NCBI GenBank assembly: GCA_003162995.1
Contig: PLUZ01000332.1
Span: 1 to 11,775 of the forward strand
DNA length: 11,775 nucleotides
Origin: Methylocapsa sp.
GTDB lineage: Bacteria > Pseudomonadota > Alphaproteobacteria > Rhizobiales > Beijerinckiaceae
Direction of reading: 5' to 3'
Shown here piece by piece: positions 1 to 6,860 of the stretch (within the stretch, counting starts at the first letter, position 1; each line of letters begins with the position of its first letter). The notes under the pieces are model-generated. The model did no database searches and was not told where the DNA came from. It saw nothing but the letters and a program-made list of their open reading frames with translations. The translations under genes and the position numbers were made by a program.

Positions 1-117
1 GATAATACTTCTCAATATTCACACTCCATGATAAGGCGTTGTTAAGCTCAGACTTCTGAACGAAACAGGCCTTGCATGGAATTTGTGCTAAAAAAGCGGC
101 AATATATTTGTGTTTCC

Positions 118-170
118 TATACATATAACATATAGTTTTTTAGTTACGTACGCTATATGTATACATGTAT
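118..170. repeat. Overlapping palindromes in the AT-rich left edge
   Basis: TATACATAT (118-126) is the reverse complement of ATATGTATA (155-163), and ACATATAG (128-135) of CTATATGT (153-160), so two alternative stems of 9 and 8 bp can form. ATGTATACAT (157-166) and ATACATGTAT (161-170) are each self-complementary and overlap. They could bind a dimeric regulator, or simply reflect the AT-rich composition. Confidence 0.4.
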
Positions 171-352
171 CAAGAACTTGTAAGCTTATGTTTATATATA
201 CATTGAGATAAACGCATACCTACGCAATTAAATTCTTAAGTAACCGCATGGAATAGCTGCCGTTACAGAAACAGGCACAGAATATTTGTCTTTTCAAACC
301 AGCGCCGGAAAATTCGCACGCAAACGACGCCATTCCGCATCGCCCTTTGCGG

Positions 353-377
353 CGGCCGGTTCAATTTGAAGCGGCCG
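353..377. repeat. Hairpin of uncertain role
   Basis: CGGCCG at 353-358 pairs with CGGCCG at 372-377, and TTCAA (360-364) with TTGAA (366-370), with a G/G mismatch between the two stems and an almost absent loop. No T-run follows on either strand, so it is not a clear intrinsic terminator. It lies just left of the operator-like palindrome. Confidence 0.3.
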
Positions 378-380
378 TGA

Positions 381-397
381 CTTAGACCAAGTCTAAG
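381..397. promoter_or_regulatory. Perfect 7-3-7 palindrome, probable repressor/activator site
   Basis: CTTAGAC-CAA-GTCTAAG is an exact inverted repeat with a 3-base centre. Its form resembles the iron control elements bound by Irr (a Fur-family regulator) in rhizobia, which have TTAGAA-like arms around a 3-base centre, but the inner bases differ, so the Irr assignment is a guess. It is orphaned: to the right is the 3' end of a minus-strand gene, and to the left there are 380 bases without a gene. Confidence 0.35.
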
Positions 398-480
398 AAG
401 AGACCCGTTTCCAGATGAAAATGATGCGGAATTCAGGATTAAGGCAATCGAACGCGGGTTCGCTAGCTTTCAAATCCGGG

Positions 481-1518
481 CTAGGGGGCCCTGGCGCGGT
501 TGCGGTCGGCCGTTTGCTTTATCTCGTGGCCTGAAATGTGGTGGCCATCCTCGTGGTGAAGCACTTCTTTCAGTCTGTTGCGTTCAAAAATGATGACAAC
601 GAAAATCGACAGGAAAAAAGGAAATAGCAGGTAGAAAAACCGGAAAACCAGCAAAGCCGCCAGCACCTGAGTTTTTTGCATCTCAGGCATGGCCCCAATG
701 AAAAACCATTCAAAAACACCGAGTCCGCCCGGCGCATTGGACCAAAGGGCGGCCGAAAAGGAGGCGATAAACACCGCGAGCACCGCGAAATAACCGGGAT
801 TGCCGGTGTCCGGCAAAGAGAAATAGATGATGCCCGCCGCCCCGAGGAGTTCGAGGGGTGCCGCCAGCAGTTGCCGCATGGCGATGTCCGGTTTCGGATA
901 TTCGAGCCGGAACCCCCTTATGATCAGCGGCCTAAATCCGAAAATGGAGCCGGCCACATAGACCGCGACACCACCGAGGAACACCACCCCCACCAGCCGG
1001 GCGGTTGTTGGATCGGTGAGAAACCGGAACTTGTCCGGCAGCATGCCGCGGAAACGGCTCAATTGCTCCGGCTCCAAAACTGAAATGATGCCGCCAAGCA
1101 GAACCGTACCGAGGGCGAACGTCAACGAACAGATGGCGACAAGAATCGCGACTTGCGCCGCGCTCAGGCCTTTCGAGTGATAGGCGCGGTAGCGGACCAT
1201 TCCACCCGAAAAAACCGTCGCACCGATATTATGCGCGAGTGCGTAGGTGGTGAAGGAACAAAGTGAGATAAACACCCAGGAGATATTCTTCACGCCGAGA
1301 TGCAGAAGCGCGATGCGATCATACCAGGCGAGCGCTGCATAAGCGACGAGGGTAGAGAGGATCGCCAGCAGATAATGAGTGGGCGAAATCGATGTGAGGT
1401 GTTCCCAGACCTCCGGCCCAACAGCTTCGCCTTTGAACTCCCGGTGGAGAAGCCAAAGCGATACGGCGACAGCGGCGAAGCCAACCAACGGCCAGAAAAA
1501 ATCGAGAATGCGCTTCAT
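481..1518 (-). CDS. YbhN/UPF0104-type integral membrane protein (LPG synthase TM-domain family)
   Basis: This 345-residue inner-membrane protein has the layout of the UPF0104/YbhN family, related to the flippase-like membrane half of lysylphosphatidylglycerol synthase (MprF). It has about eight hydrophobic segments, roughly at residues 10-25, 48-66, 82-100, 122-146, 173-195, 217-235, 242-260 and 284-311. Family-type motifs are NIGATVFSGGMVRYR (97-111) and PGGLGVFE (263-270). No soluble aminoacyl-transferase domain follows, so it should not make lysyl-PG by itself; its substrate is unknown. The tail is His-rich (HHEDGHHISGHE, 321-332). GGAG lies 4 bases before the ATG. It is downstream of fliJ on the same strand, 190 bases away, and may or may not share its transcript. 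The family call is firm; the function is not. Confidence 0.85.
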   Translation of the reverse strand: MKRILDFFWPLVGFAAVAVSLWLLHREFKGEAVGPEVWEHLTSISPTHYLLAILSTLVAYAALAWYDRIALLHLGVKNISWVFISLCSFTTYALAHNIGATVFSGGMVRYRAYHSKGLSAAQVAILVAICSLTFALGTVLLGGIISVLEPEQLSRFRGMLPDKFRFLTDPTTARLVGVVFLGGVAVYVAGSIFGFRPLIIRGFRLEYPKPDIAMRQLLAAPLELLGAAGIIYFSLPDTGNPGYFAVLAVFIASFSAALWSNAPGGLGVFEWFFIGAMPEMQKTQVLAALLVFRFFYLLFPFFLSIFVVIIFERNRLKEVLHHEDGHHISGHEIKQTADRNRARAP

Positions 1519-1708
1519 CGCTCTCCGGATAACCCTTAACGGCCGTGCCGCGCGAGCCGCTACGGGCCGCCATGTCCAGGCGGCATCCCTGCACCATGCG
1601 TACCCCTATGGCAAGGGGGAACTTGATAGAAACGGGAGGTCATGCGGAACCGCCGCCGGCATCTCCGCCGCGAAAGATAATACTGAAAATTCAGCAAAAA
1701 GCTCAAAC

Positions 1709-2110
1709 TTAAAAGCGCCGCGCACGCATCCCCCGAGTTTCGTCCGGCTCGGCCTCACTCCTGCCAGCAGGGTCGGCGGGCTTGCCGTTGCCCTCAAGGA
1801 TTCGCGCATTGCTTGGATCGGCGAGCGTTTCTTCAAGAAAATGACGGGCCTCGTCAAGCTGGCTTGTCAGCTCCCCGGCCGAACGCTGCAAATTGTCCCG
1901 CCTTGTTCGCGCCGCGCGCGCATAAGTCGGATAGGCGAAGTGAGCTATATCGGTTATTCCGGATCGTTGCTCCTCCAAAGCGATTTCACGGTCGAGTTCC
2001 CGCGCCATCTTGGAAAACTCGGCGATCATCGTTTCGATTTGCGCGACGCGGCGTCGCGTCTCGTCGACCTGAAAGCGCCTGAGACGTGCAAGTGAATCCC
2101 GCGACTTCAT
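1709..2110 (-). CDS. fliJ: FliJ-like flagellar export chaperone
   Basis: This 133-residue, charged, mostly helical protein matches rhizobial-type FliJ, the cytoplasmic coiled-coil component that works with the FliI ATPase and FliH to deliver substrates to the flagellar type III export gate. The N-terminal 95 or so residues are typical: RLRRFQVDETRRRVAQIE (9-26), then an EEQRSGITD segment, HFAYPTYARAA and RRDNLQRSA. After LDEAR (about residue 90) it leaves the usual pattern: the Lys/Glu-rich ending I expect from family members is replaced by a Pro/Gly/Arg-rich, probably disordered tail. I found no frame that restores the usual ending. GGAG lies 8 bases before the ATG. It is divergent from ctrA, and CtrA controls flagellar genes in this class. 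No fliI or other flagellar gene is in the window. Confidence 0.8.
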   Translation of the reverse strand: MKSRDSLARLRRFQVDETRRRVAQIETMIAEFSKMARELDREIALEEQRSGITDIAHFAYPTYARAARTRRDNLQRSAGELTSQLDEARHFLEETLADPSNARILEGNGKPADPAGRSEAEPDETRGMRARRF

Positions 2111-2628
2111 TGTTTCAACTCCAAGACGCGGGCTGGACCTGCGAGAAGGCCACGGAAAAAGATACCTGACTTTTCGACAACGACCTACTCCAACGCGATC
2201 GGCATGGCGCGGTTAACCCAGAGAGCCCCGCGCGATCACAACTCTGCTCCAGTAAAGTTGCCCATTCGTTACCCGCGGTCAGGTCCAGGCAATCTTTCTC
2301 TGCCGCGGCGGGCGTGTATAGTCATGCTGCGCTCTGATTCGGCATCGCCTATCGGTCAGTGCGGTCTGTCCTTCGTCGCGCAAGCTTGGTTCGCCAAGAA
2401 TAGCGGCACGAGACGGTGAGCCGAATCAACCGCGTGACTGTGGCAAAGCAAGCGGCGGCGAACCGTCTTTCCGATGGAATGTTTTTGTTAACCAATGCCC
2501 GTTAAGGTTACGAAATTCGTAGCGAGCCATTCATCGCGGGACGACCGGCCTAACCAGCCACCGCGGGGGACTTCAAGCGATCTTGCGCGCCGGCAAGGCG
2601 ACCGACGGGGGGAAGGCTGGGACCTCAC
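2111..2628. promoter_or_regulatory. Divergent fliJ-ctrA control region
   Basis: This 518-base gap must hold the promoters of both genes. Seen directly: a TTAACC half-site at 2213-2218; TTAA at 2488-2491 and again at 2502-2505 (10 bases between, not the 7 of a canonical full CtrA box); GANTC sites at 2336-2340 and 2423-2427, the recognition sequence of the CcrM methylase; and a TACGAA-A-TTCGTA palindrome at 2509-2521. TTGTTA (2486-2491) and TACGAA (2509-2514) are 17 bases apart and could be a weak -35/-10 pair. In Caulobacter, ctrA is controlled by CtrA itself and by GANTC methylation; applying that here is inference. An ORF at 2204-2419 has no family features and is probably chance. Confidence 0.55.
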
Positions 2629-3330
2629 ATGCGCGTTTTACTGATTGAAGACGACAGCGCGACGGCGCAAAGCATAGAGCTGATGCTCAAATCCGAGAAT
2701 TTTAATGTCTATACAACGGATCTCGGCGAAGAGGGCATCGATCTCGGCAAGCTTTACGACTACGACATCATTCTGCTCGATCTGAACCTCCCGGATATGT
2801 CGGGCTATGAGGTTCTGCGCACTCTGCGCGTCGCCAAGGTCAAGACGCCGATCCTCATTCTTTCGGGGCTTGCCGCGATCGAAGACAAGGTCAAGGGCTT
2901 GGGATTTGGCGCCGATGATTATTTGACGAAACCGTTCCACAAGGACGAACTCGTCGCGCGCATCCAAGCCATCGTGCGGCGCTCGAAAGGTCATGCCCAA
3001 TCGGTCATCGCGACAGGCGATCTCATCGTCAATCTCGATCAGAAAACCGTCGAGGTCGCCGGCGCGCGCGTGCATTTGACCGGCAAGGAATATCAGATGC
3101 TGGAACTGCTCTCGCTGCGCAAGGGCACGACCCTGACAAAGGAAATGTTTCTCAACCATCTCTACGGCGGGATGGACGAGCCGGAACTGAAGATCATCGA
3201 CGTTTTCATCTGCAAGCTGCGCAAAAAACTCGCCAATGCGAGCGATGGCCGCAATTATATCGAAACGGTTTGGGGACGCGGCTATGTCCTGCGCGAGCCG
3301 GGCGACCAGGACGAACGAATCACCGCCTGA
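2629..3330 (+). CDS. ctrA: Cell-cycle response regulator CtrA
   Basis: This OmpR-type DNA-binding response regulator of 233 residues is the length expected of CtrA, the master regulator of cell cycle, flagellum and division genes in alphaproteobacteria, phosphorylated through the CckA-ChpT relay. The receiver domain (1-118) keeps the acidic pocket E7/D8/D9, phospho-acceptor D51, S79 and K101. The winged-helix domain (about 126-222) contains the strongly conserved stretches [12 protein letters not shown] (150-161) and [14 protein letters not shown] (188-201), ending in WGRGYVL (215-221). The ATG follows a purine-rich GGGGGGAAGG (2607-2616), a somewhat distant ribosome site. The C-terminus is -ITA; Caulobacter CtrA needs a C-terminal Ala-Ala for ClpXP degradation, so turnover signals may differ. 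It is divergent from fliJ and convergent with pckG. Confidence 0.96.
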   Translation: MRVLLIEDDSATAQSIELMLKSENFNVYTTDLGEEGIDLGKLYDYDIILLDLNLPDMSGYEVLRTLRVAKVKTPILILSGLAAIEDKVKGLGFGADDYLTKPFHKDELVARIQAIVRRSKGHAQSVIATGDLIVNLDQKTVEVAGARVHLTGKEYQMLELLSLRKGTTLTKEMFLNHLYGGMDEPELKIIDVFICKLRKKLANASDGRNYIETVWGRGYVLREPGDQDERITA

Positions 3331-3483
3331 GTTTTCTGGCCCAGGTTTTTCGCCCCAAATTTGTCGTCGGGGTTCGCCGCGGATTTTTCCCGTCCGCGGC
3401 TGTCTCTGCGACCCGCCTACACCCCAGCCGCGTCGAAGTGTCCGCCGCTGGCGAGCTTCTCATATACCGTGAGTGGAAGAGGA

Positions 3484-3518
3484 AAAGCGGGAAGCGGTTT
3501 TCCCCCGCGTCCCGCTTT
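3484..3518. terminator. Strong hairpin between convergent ctrA and pckG, likely bidirectional terminator
   Basis: AAAGCGGGA (3484-3492) pairs perfectly with TCCCGCTTT (3510-3518). Inside, GCGG (3494-3497) pairs with CCGC (3505-3508) after one A/G mismatch, around a TTTTCCC loop. Neither side has a long T-run, although the stem itself ends in TTT on both strands. Its place between two convergent genes fits termination, but it may equally be part of a dispersed palindromic repeat. Confidence 0.55.
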
Positions 3519-3536
3519 CGTCTCTTGGATTTGCAC

Positions 3537-3580
3537 TCATCACATTGGATTGATCACCGAGATGTGATCCAATTTGATGA
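3537..3580. repeat. Second palindrome in the ctrA-pckG gap
   Basis: TCATCACATTGG (3537-3548) and CCAATTTGATGA (3569-3580) are inverted with one mismatch. An alternative inner pairing joins GATCAC (3552-3557) to GTGATC (3564-3569). It lies 18 bases after the first hairpin and 16 bases before the pckG stop codon. Two adjacent palindromes in a short convergent gap suggest an intergenic mosaic repeat; no second copy is in this window. Confidence 0.4.
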
Positions 3581-3596
3581 CGGAGCTGGCCTTATC

Positions 3597-5459
3597 TCAC
3601 GCCGCCGGCCGAACGGTGTCCGCGGGTGCGAGTTCCCAATGATCGGGCGAACGCCACAGCCGTGAGAGCAGAAGCTCACGCTCGAAGATGAATTCCTTCG
3701 GCAACCGATCGAAGAACTTGTCGAACTGCTCCTCGTGCCCGCGCGCCTCGGCGGTGCCCGCGTCCCGGCTGACAGTCATCAAGTTGTAAAATTTGTCCGC
3801 CGGGAAATCGAGGCCATTCCATTCGATGTCTTCGCGCCGTGGCATCCAGCCGATAGGGCTCTCGACGGCATTGGCGCGGCCGTGAACGCGGTCGACGATC
3901 CACTTGAGCACGCGCATATTCTCGCCGAAGCCGGGCCAGATGAACTTGCCGTTCTCGTCCTTGCGGAACCAGTTGACGCGGAAAATCCGCGGCGGATTGG
4001 AGAGGCGGCGCCCCACATTGAGCCAATGGCCGAAGTAATCAGCCATGTTGTAGCCGCAGAAAGGCAGCATCGCCATTGGATCGCGGCGCAACGCCGCCTG
4101 GCCGATCGCGGCGGCCGTGGCTTCGGAACCCATCGTTGCGGCGATATAGACACCGTGGCACCAATTAAAAGCCTCGAACACGAGCGGCAGGTCCTTGCTC
4201 ATACGGCCGCCGAAAACGAAGGCTGAGATCGGCACGCCTTGCGGCTTTTCCCAATCCGGGTCGATCGATGGACATTGGCTTGCCGGCGCAGTGAAACGGC
4301 CGTTTGGGTGCGCCGCGGGGCGCCCGCAATCGGGCGTCCAGTTCTCGCCCTTCCAGTCGATGAGATGCGCCGGCGGCTTGTCGGTCATCCCCTCCCACCA
4401 GACATCGCCGTCGTCGGTGAGTGCCGTGTTGGTGAAAATGGTGTTCTTACCGATCGTCTGCATCGCGTTGGGGTTGGAGTGCCCGTTCGTGCCGGGCGCA
4501 ACGCCGAAGAAGCCCGACTCCGGATTGATCGCGCGGAGTGTCCCGTCCGGCGCCTTCTTGATCCAGGCTATGTCGTCGCCGACGGTATTGACACTCCAAC
4601 CTTCAAACCCCTTCGGCGGCACCAGCATAGAGAGATTGGTCTTGCCGCAGGCGCTCGGGAAGGCCGCGCCGAGATAGGTTTTTTCGCCGTTCGGGGCTTG
4701 GATGCCCATGATCAGCATGTGCTCGGCGAGCCAGCCTTCATCGCGCGCCATGACTGAGGCGATGCGCAACGCAAGACACTTCTTTCCGAGGAGAGCATTG
4801 CCGCCATAGCCGGAGCCGTAGGACCAGATCTCGTAAGTCTCGGGGAAATGCACGATATTTTTACGGCTGATGTCGCCTTCGCACGGCCACGGCACGTCCT
4901 TCTGTCCCGGTTTGAGCGGCGCTCCCACCGAGTGCATACACGGAATGAAGAAGCCGTCGCTGCCGAGCGCATCGAGCACAGCCTTTCCCATGCGGGTCAT
5001 GATCCGCATGTTTGCGACGACATAGGGGCTATCGGAGAGCTGCACGCCGATTTTGGCAATGGGCGAGCCGATCGGCCCCATGCTGAATGGGATAACGTAC
5101 ATCGTACGGCCGGCCATGCAGCCGTCGAACAGTCCGCGCAAGGTAGCGCGCATTTCATCCGGTGGCGCCCAATTGTTCGTGGGGCCGGCGTCGTCCTTGT
5201 TGTTTGAGCAAATGAAGGTACGGTCCTCGACGCGGGCCACGTCGGATGGGTGCGAGCGGGCCAAATAGGAATTTGGACGTTTCGTCGGATTGAGGCGTAT
5301 GAACGTACCGGCGTCGACCATCCCCTGGCACAACCGGTCGTACTCCTCCTGGCTTCCATCAGCCCAAACGACCTTATCGGGCTTGCAAAGCGCCGCCATT
5401 TCGGCAACCCAATCGCGCAGCTTGCCGTTGGTTGTCGGACTGTTCAGGTTAGCATCCAT
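3597..5459 (-). CDS. pckG: Phosphoenolpyruvate carboxykinase, GTP-type
   Basis: This 620-residue cytosolic enzyme interconverts oxaloacetate + GTP with phosphoenolpyruvate + CO2 + GDP, the entry step of gluconeogenesis. Length and motifs are those of the GTP class, not the shorter ATP class (PckA): the P-loop SACGKTN (269-275) with the hyper-reactive Cys271, the metal-site stretch NTVGDDIAW (291-299), the substrate loop with [12 protein letters not shown] (217-228), FGGRMS (416-421), [15 protein letters not shown] (432-446) and the near-C-terminal [16 protein letters not shown] (535-550). A clear GGGAGGGAAAG ribosome site lies about 9 bases before the ATG. It stands alone, convergent with ctrA. 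Many well-studied rhizobia use the ATP enzyme, so the GTP type is informative about lineage and metabolism. Confidence 0.97.
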   Translation of the reverse strand: MDANLNSPTTNGKLRDWVAEMAALCKPDKVVWADGSQEEYDRLCQGMVDAGTFIRLNPTKRPNSYLARSHPSDVARVEDRTFICSNNKDDAGPTNNWAPPDEMRATLRGLFDGCMAGRTMYVIPFSMGPIGSPIAKIGVQLSDSPYVVANMRIMTRMGKAVLDALGSDGFFIPCMHSVGAPLKPGQKDVPWPCEGDISRKNIVHFPETYEIWSYGSGYGGNALLGKKCLALRIASVMARDEGWLAEHMLIMGIQAPNGEKTYLGAAFPSACGKTNLSMLVPPKGFEGWSVNTVGDDIAWIKKAPDGTLRAINPESGFFGVAPGTNGHSNPNAMQTIGKNTIFTNTALTDDGDVWWEGMTDKPPAHLIDWKGENWTPDCGRPAAHPNGRFTAPASQCPSIDPDWEKPQGVPISAFVFGGRMSKDLPLVFEAFNWCHGVYIAATMGSEATAAAIGQAALRRDPMAMLPFCGYNMADYFGHWLNVGRRLSNPPRIFRVNWFRKDENGKFIWPGFGENMRVLKWIVDRVHGRANAVESPIGWMPRREDIEWNGLDFPADKFYNLMTVSRDAGTAEARGHEEQFDKFFDRLPKEFIFERELLLSRLWRSPDHWELAPADTVRPAA

Positions 5460-5999
5460 ATTACTTTCCCTCCCGAGGTTTCATGCCATACACTTTCGCG
5501 GCTTAATGCAATCGGACATCTTTTTTACGACGACAGGGCTGATGCACGTTGCTTTTTTGTTCGCGGCTAACCACGCCCCCTCGAAGTACAAGGAATTTTT
5601 TCAGCTTGCAAGCCGATCGCTTGGATCGGCCTCAAGGGTATCATAGTCACTGGGTTCAAAACGCGCCCGCACTCTGGGCACAGGCAGGCTTTCGGCGCGG
5701 CGCGCTGCTTTAACAACGGGGCGATCGCCAAAATTCCCCTGGGGTGCGGATGACGTGCGGGAAGGCAACCCGGGCAGTGCGATCGCCGCTGACAAGGTCG
5801 AGCCCCTCGGCCCGTGGCGAGCCAAGGCCCCCGCTAGGCCCTCGGCCAGCCGCGAAAGGGCGGCTTGACGACGTGTATTCACTTCCGCATGCACTTCGGC
5901 CTCCGCCGCGACGAAGGCCTCGGCGCCAGCAAGCGAAACAGTGCGTGACTCGGAGCCTGTTCGGGTCGAAAACGCCGTCCAACTTTATCGAACCATGCT
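5460..5999. other. Gap between pckG and the small gene at 6000, with a doubtful ORF
   Basis: The first 100 bases must carry the pckG promoter and ribosome site (CCTCCC at 5469-5475 is GGGAGG on the minus strand). The rest has coding-like GC content, and several frames stay open on both strands without a convincing gene. The best candidate, a minus-strand ORF at 5601-5894, is listed separately. Confidence 0.5.
5601..5894 (-). CDS. Doubtful small ORF or gene relic
   Basis: A GTG codon opens a 97-residue frame that stays open about 90 bases further upstream, to a TAA at about 5985, but with no better start in that stretch. The first half is Ala/Glu/Arg-rich and could be helical (residues 2-26 and the open stretch before them). 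The end is acidic (PSDYDTLEADPSD) and looks like a natural C-terminus. Against it are a middling third-codon GC bias, no ribosome site that I can see, and no family I recognise. It may be the 3' remnant of a gene whose 5' part was lost or frameshifted. Chance ORF is the main alternative. Confidence 0.2.
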   Translation of the reverse strand: MHAEVNTRRQAALSRLAEGLAGALARHGPRGSTLSAAIALPGLPSRTSSAPQGNFGDRPVVKAARRAESLPVPRVRARFEPSDYDTLEADPSDRLAS

Positions 6000-6425
6000 C
6001 TAGCGAAGGTGTTCCGGGATCTGAGGGTTGCTGGCGGGATTCGTGTCGTGCTTCGACAAGCGTGTGATCAAGGCGCCGCCTAAGAGGGGCTGCAAGTCCG
6101 CTTCGAGCGCGTCCGCAAACTCCTTCGCATAGACTTCATTGCCATTGACATGGAGCGTGAAGGATTTGATGTGTTTTGCCTTCTTTTCGGGATCCTCGAT
6201 AGTCACCTTGGTCCATTTATAAAGTGGAAAATGTTCAGGGCCATGCTTTTCGGCTTCGGCAACATACTCCGCGAAGGCATCAAACTGATTCTTCAATGTC
6301 GCGTGATGCTTCGTGAGGATGTCTGTGAGCGGCTTGATTGCCAGACTGCCGGGATCGCTCCGTGCCACTTCCGCAAACGCATCGGCCAGATTAATCCGTA
6401 CTTGATACTCCCATTGGTCGCTCAT
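6000..6425 (-). CDS. Conserved-looking small hypothetical protein
   Basis: I do not recognise this 141-residue protein. It opens with MSDQWEYQVRINLAD and is soluble, with no signal peptide or membrane segment. The middle (about 25-60) is helical and charged (LTDILTKHHATLKNQFDAF, then AEYVAEAEKHG). A mixed region follows with YKWTKVTIEDPEKKAKH (69-85) and SFTLHVNGNEVYAKEFADALEADL (87-110). The ending is short and Pro/Asn-rich. It is real rather than chance: GGGAG lies 8 bases before the ATG, codon use resembles that of its neighbours, and the sequence looks folded. It stands alone, with gaps of 435 bases upstream and about 540 downstream to pckG. No cysteines or catalytic motif are visible. 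Confidence 0.75.
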   Translation of the reverse strand: MSDQWEYQVRINLADAFAEVARSDPGSLAIKPLTDILTKHHATLKNQFDAFAEYVAEAEKHGPEHFPLYKWTKVTIEDPEKKAKHIKSFTLHVNGNEVYAKEFADALEADLQPLLGGALITRLSKHDTNPASNPQIPEHLR

Positions 6426-6860
6426 GGTTGATCTCCCTTGGCTGTCATGGCGATTCTGGCTCCCGCTCTTTAGACAACAATCGCTTCAAGTTATTGATCT
6501 GAACACGCCGGCAACTTCCAACCGGCAAGTCCATTCCCTTGCTATCATCCGCGACGAGTCATAATAGTCAAGTAATCCCTTCTGTTCCACACTGCAGATC
6601 TAATCATGGAGATTGGCCGTGGTGCCATCAATTGGCAAGACGTAGATTTTTATTCTATAAAACAGACTATTGACACTTATTTGTTCTATTGAACGCCCGC
6701 ATTCAGGTCAATATTCCCGACACACGTTAGTGCCACGCGCCACCGCCACCCCAACCGGCAGGCATCACACATTTGATCTATTAGGTGCGCTACGCCCGTC
6801 CGGCTGCCTTAAGCTTCCGGCACGCACATCGAAGCCCTCGGCCGCGCCGGGCGTGACCGT
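6426..6860. other. Gene-free gap, AT-rich in the middle
   Basis: No convincing gene is seen. Bases about 6540-6700 are noticeably AT-rich and carry a good promoter-like pair (listed separately). A 72-codon plus-strand frame at 6670-6888 opens with TTG, lacks a ribosome site, has no family features and overlaps the 3' end of the dnaJ-like gene, so it is not called. The left part should hold the promoter and ribosome site of the gene ending at 6000. Confidence 0.5.
6632..6661 (+). promoter_or_regulatory. Candidate sigma-70-type promoter pointing at the 3' end of the dnaJ-like gene
   Basis: TTGGCA (6632-6637) and TATAAA (6656-6661) each match the consensus at 5 of 6 positions, with an 18-base spacer. 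Transcription would start near 6668, run rightward and become antisense to the dnaJ-like gene after 6861. The surrounding AT-richness raises the odds of a chance match. Confidence 0.3.

Larger units (their letters stand above)
1..480. other. AT-rich intergenic stretch without a convincing gene
   Basis: No ORF of gene-like length or composition is seen on either strand. Hand counting gives about 34% GC for bases 1-300 (about 27% for 121-240), against roughly 60% in the coding parts of the window. From about 301 onward composition returns to normal. The stretch holds overlapping palindromes near 118-170, two 9-base direct repeats (GAAACAGGC at 62 and 268; GCATGGAAT at 74 and 246) and a perfect operator-like palindrome at 381-397. 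It lies beyond the 3' end of the minus-strand membrane-protein gene, so any promoter here would serve something off the left edge or a small RNA. Confidence 0.6.

Noticed and set aside
76..135. 19-residue ORF in the AT-rich edge
   Set aside because: It is very short, with only a weak AGG before it. The stop lies inside the palindromes; leader peptide status cannot be supported.
449..462. CGAAC/GTTCG hairpin just beyond the YbhN-like stop codon
   Set aside because: The stem is only 5 bp with no T-run on the minus strand, so it is too weak to call a terminator.
2204..2419. 71-codon plus-strand ORF in the fliJ-ctrA gap
   Set aside because: No ribosome site and no recognisable features; it lies in the control region and is probably chance.
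2488..2505. Full CtrA box
   Set aside because: The two TTAA half-sites are 10 bases apart, not 7, so only half-sites are reported.
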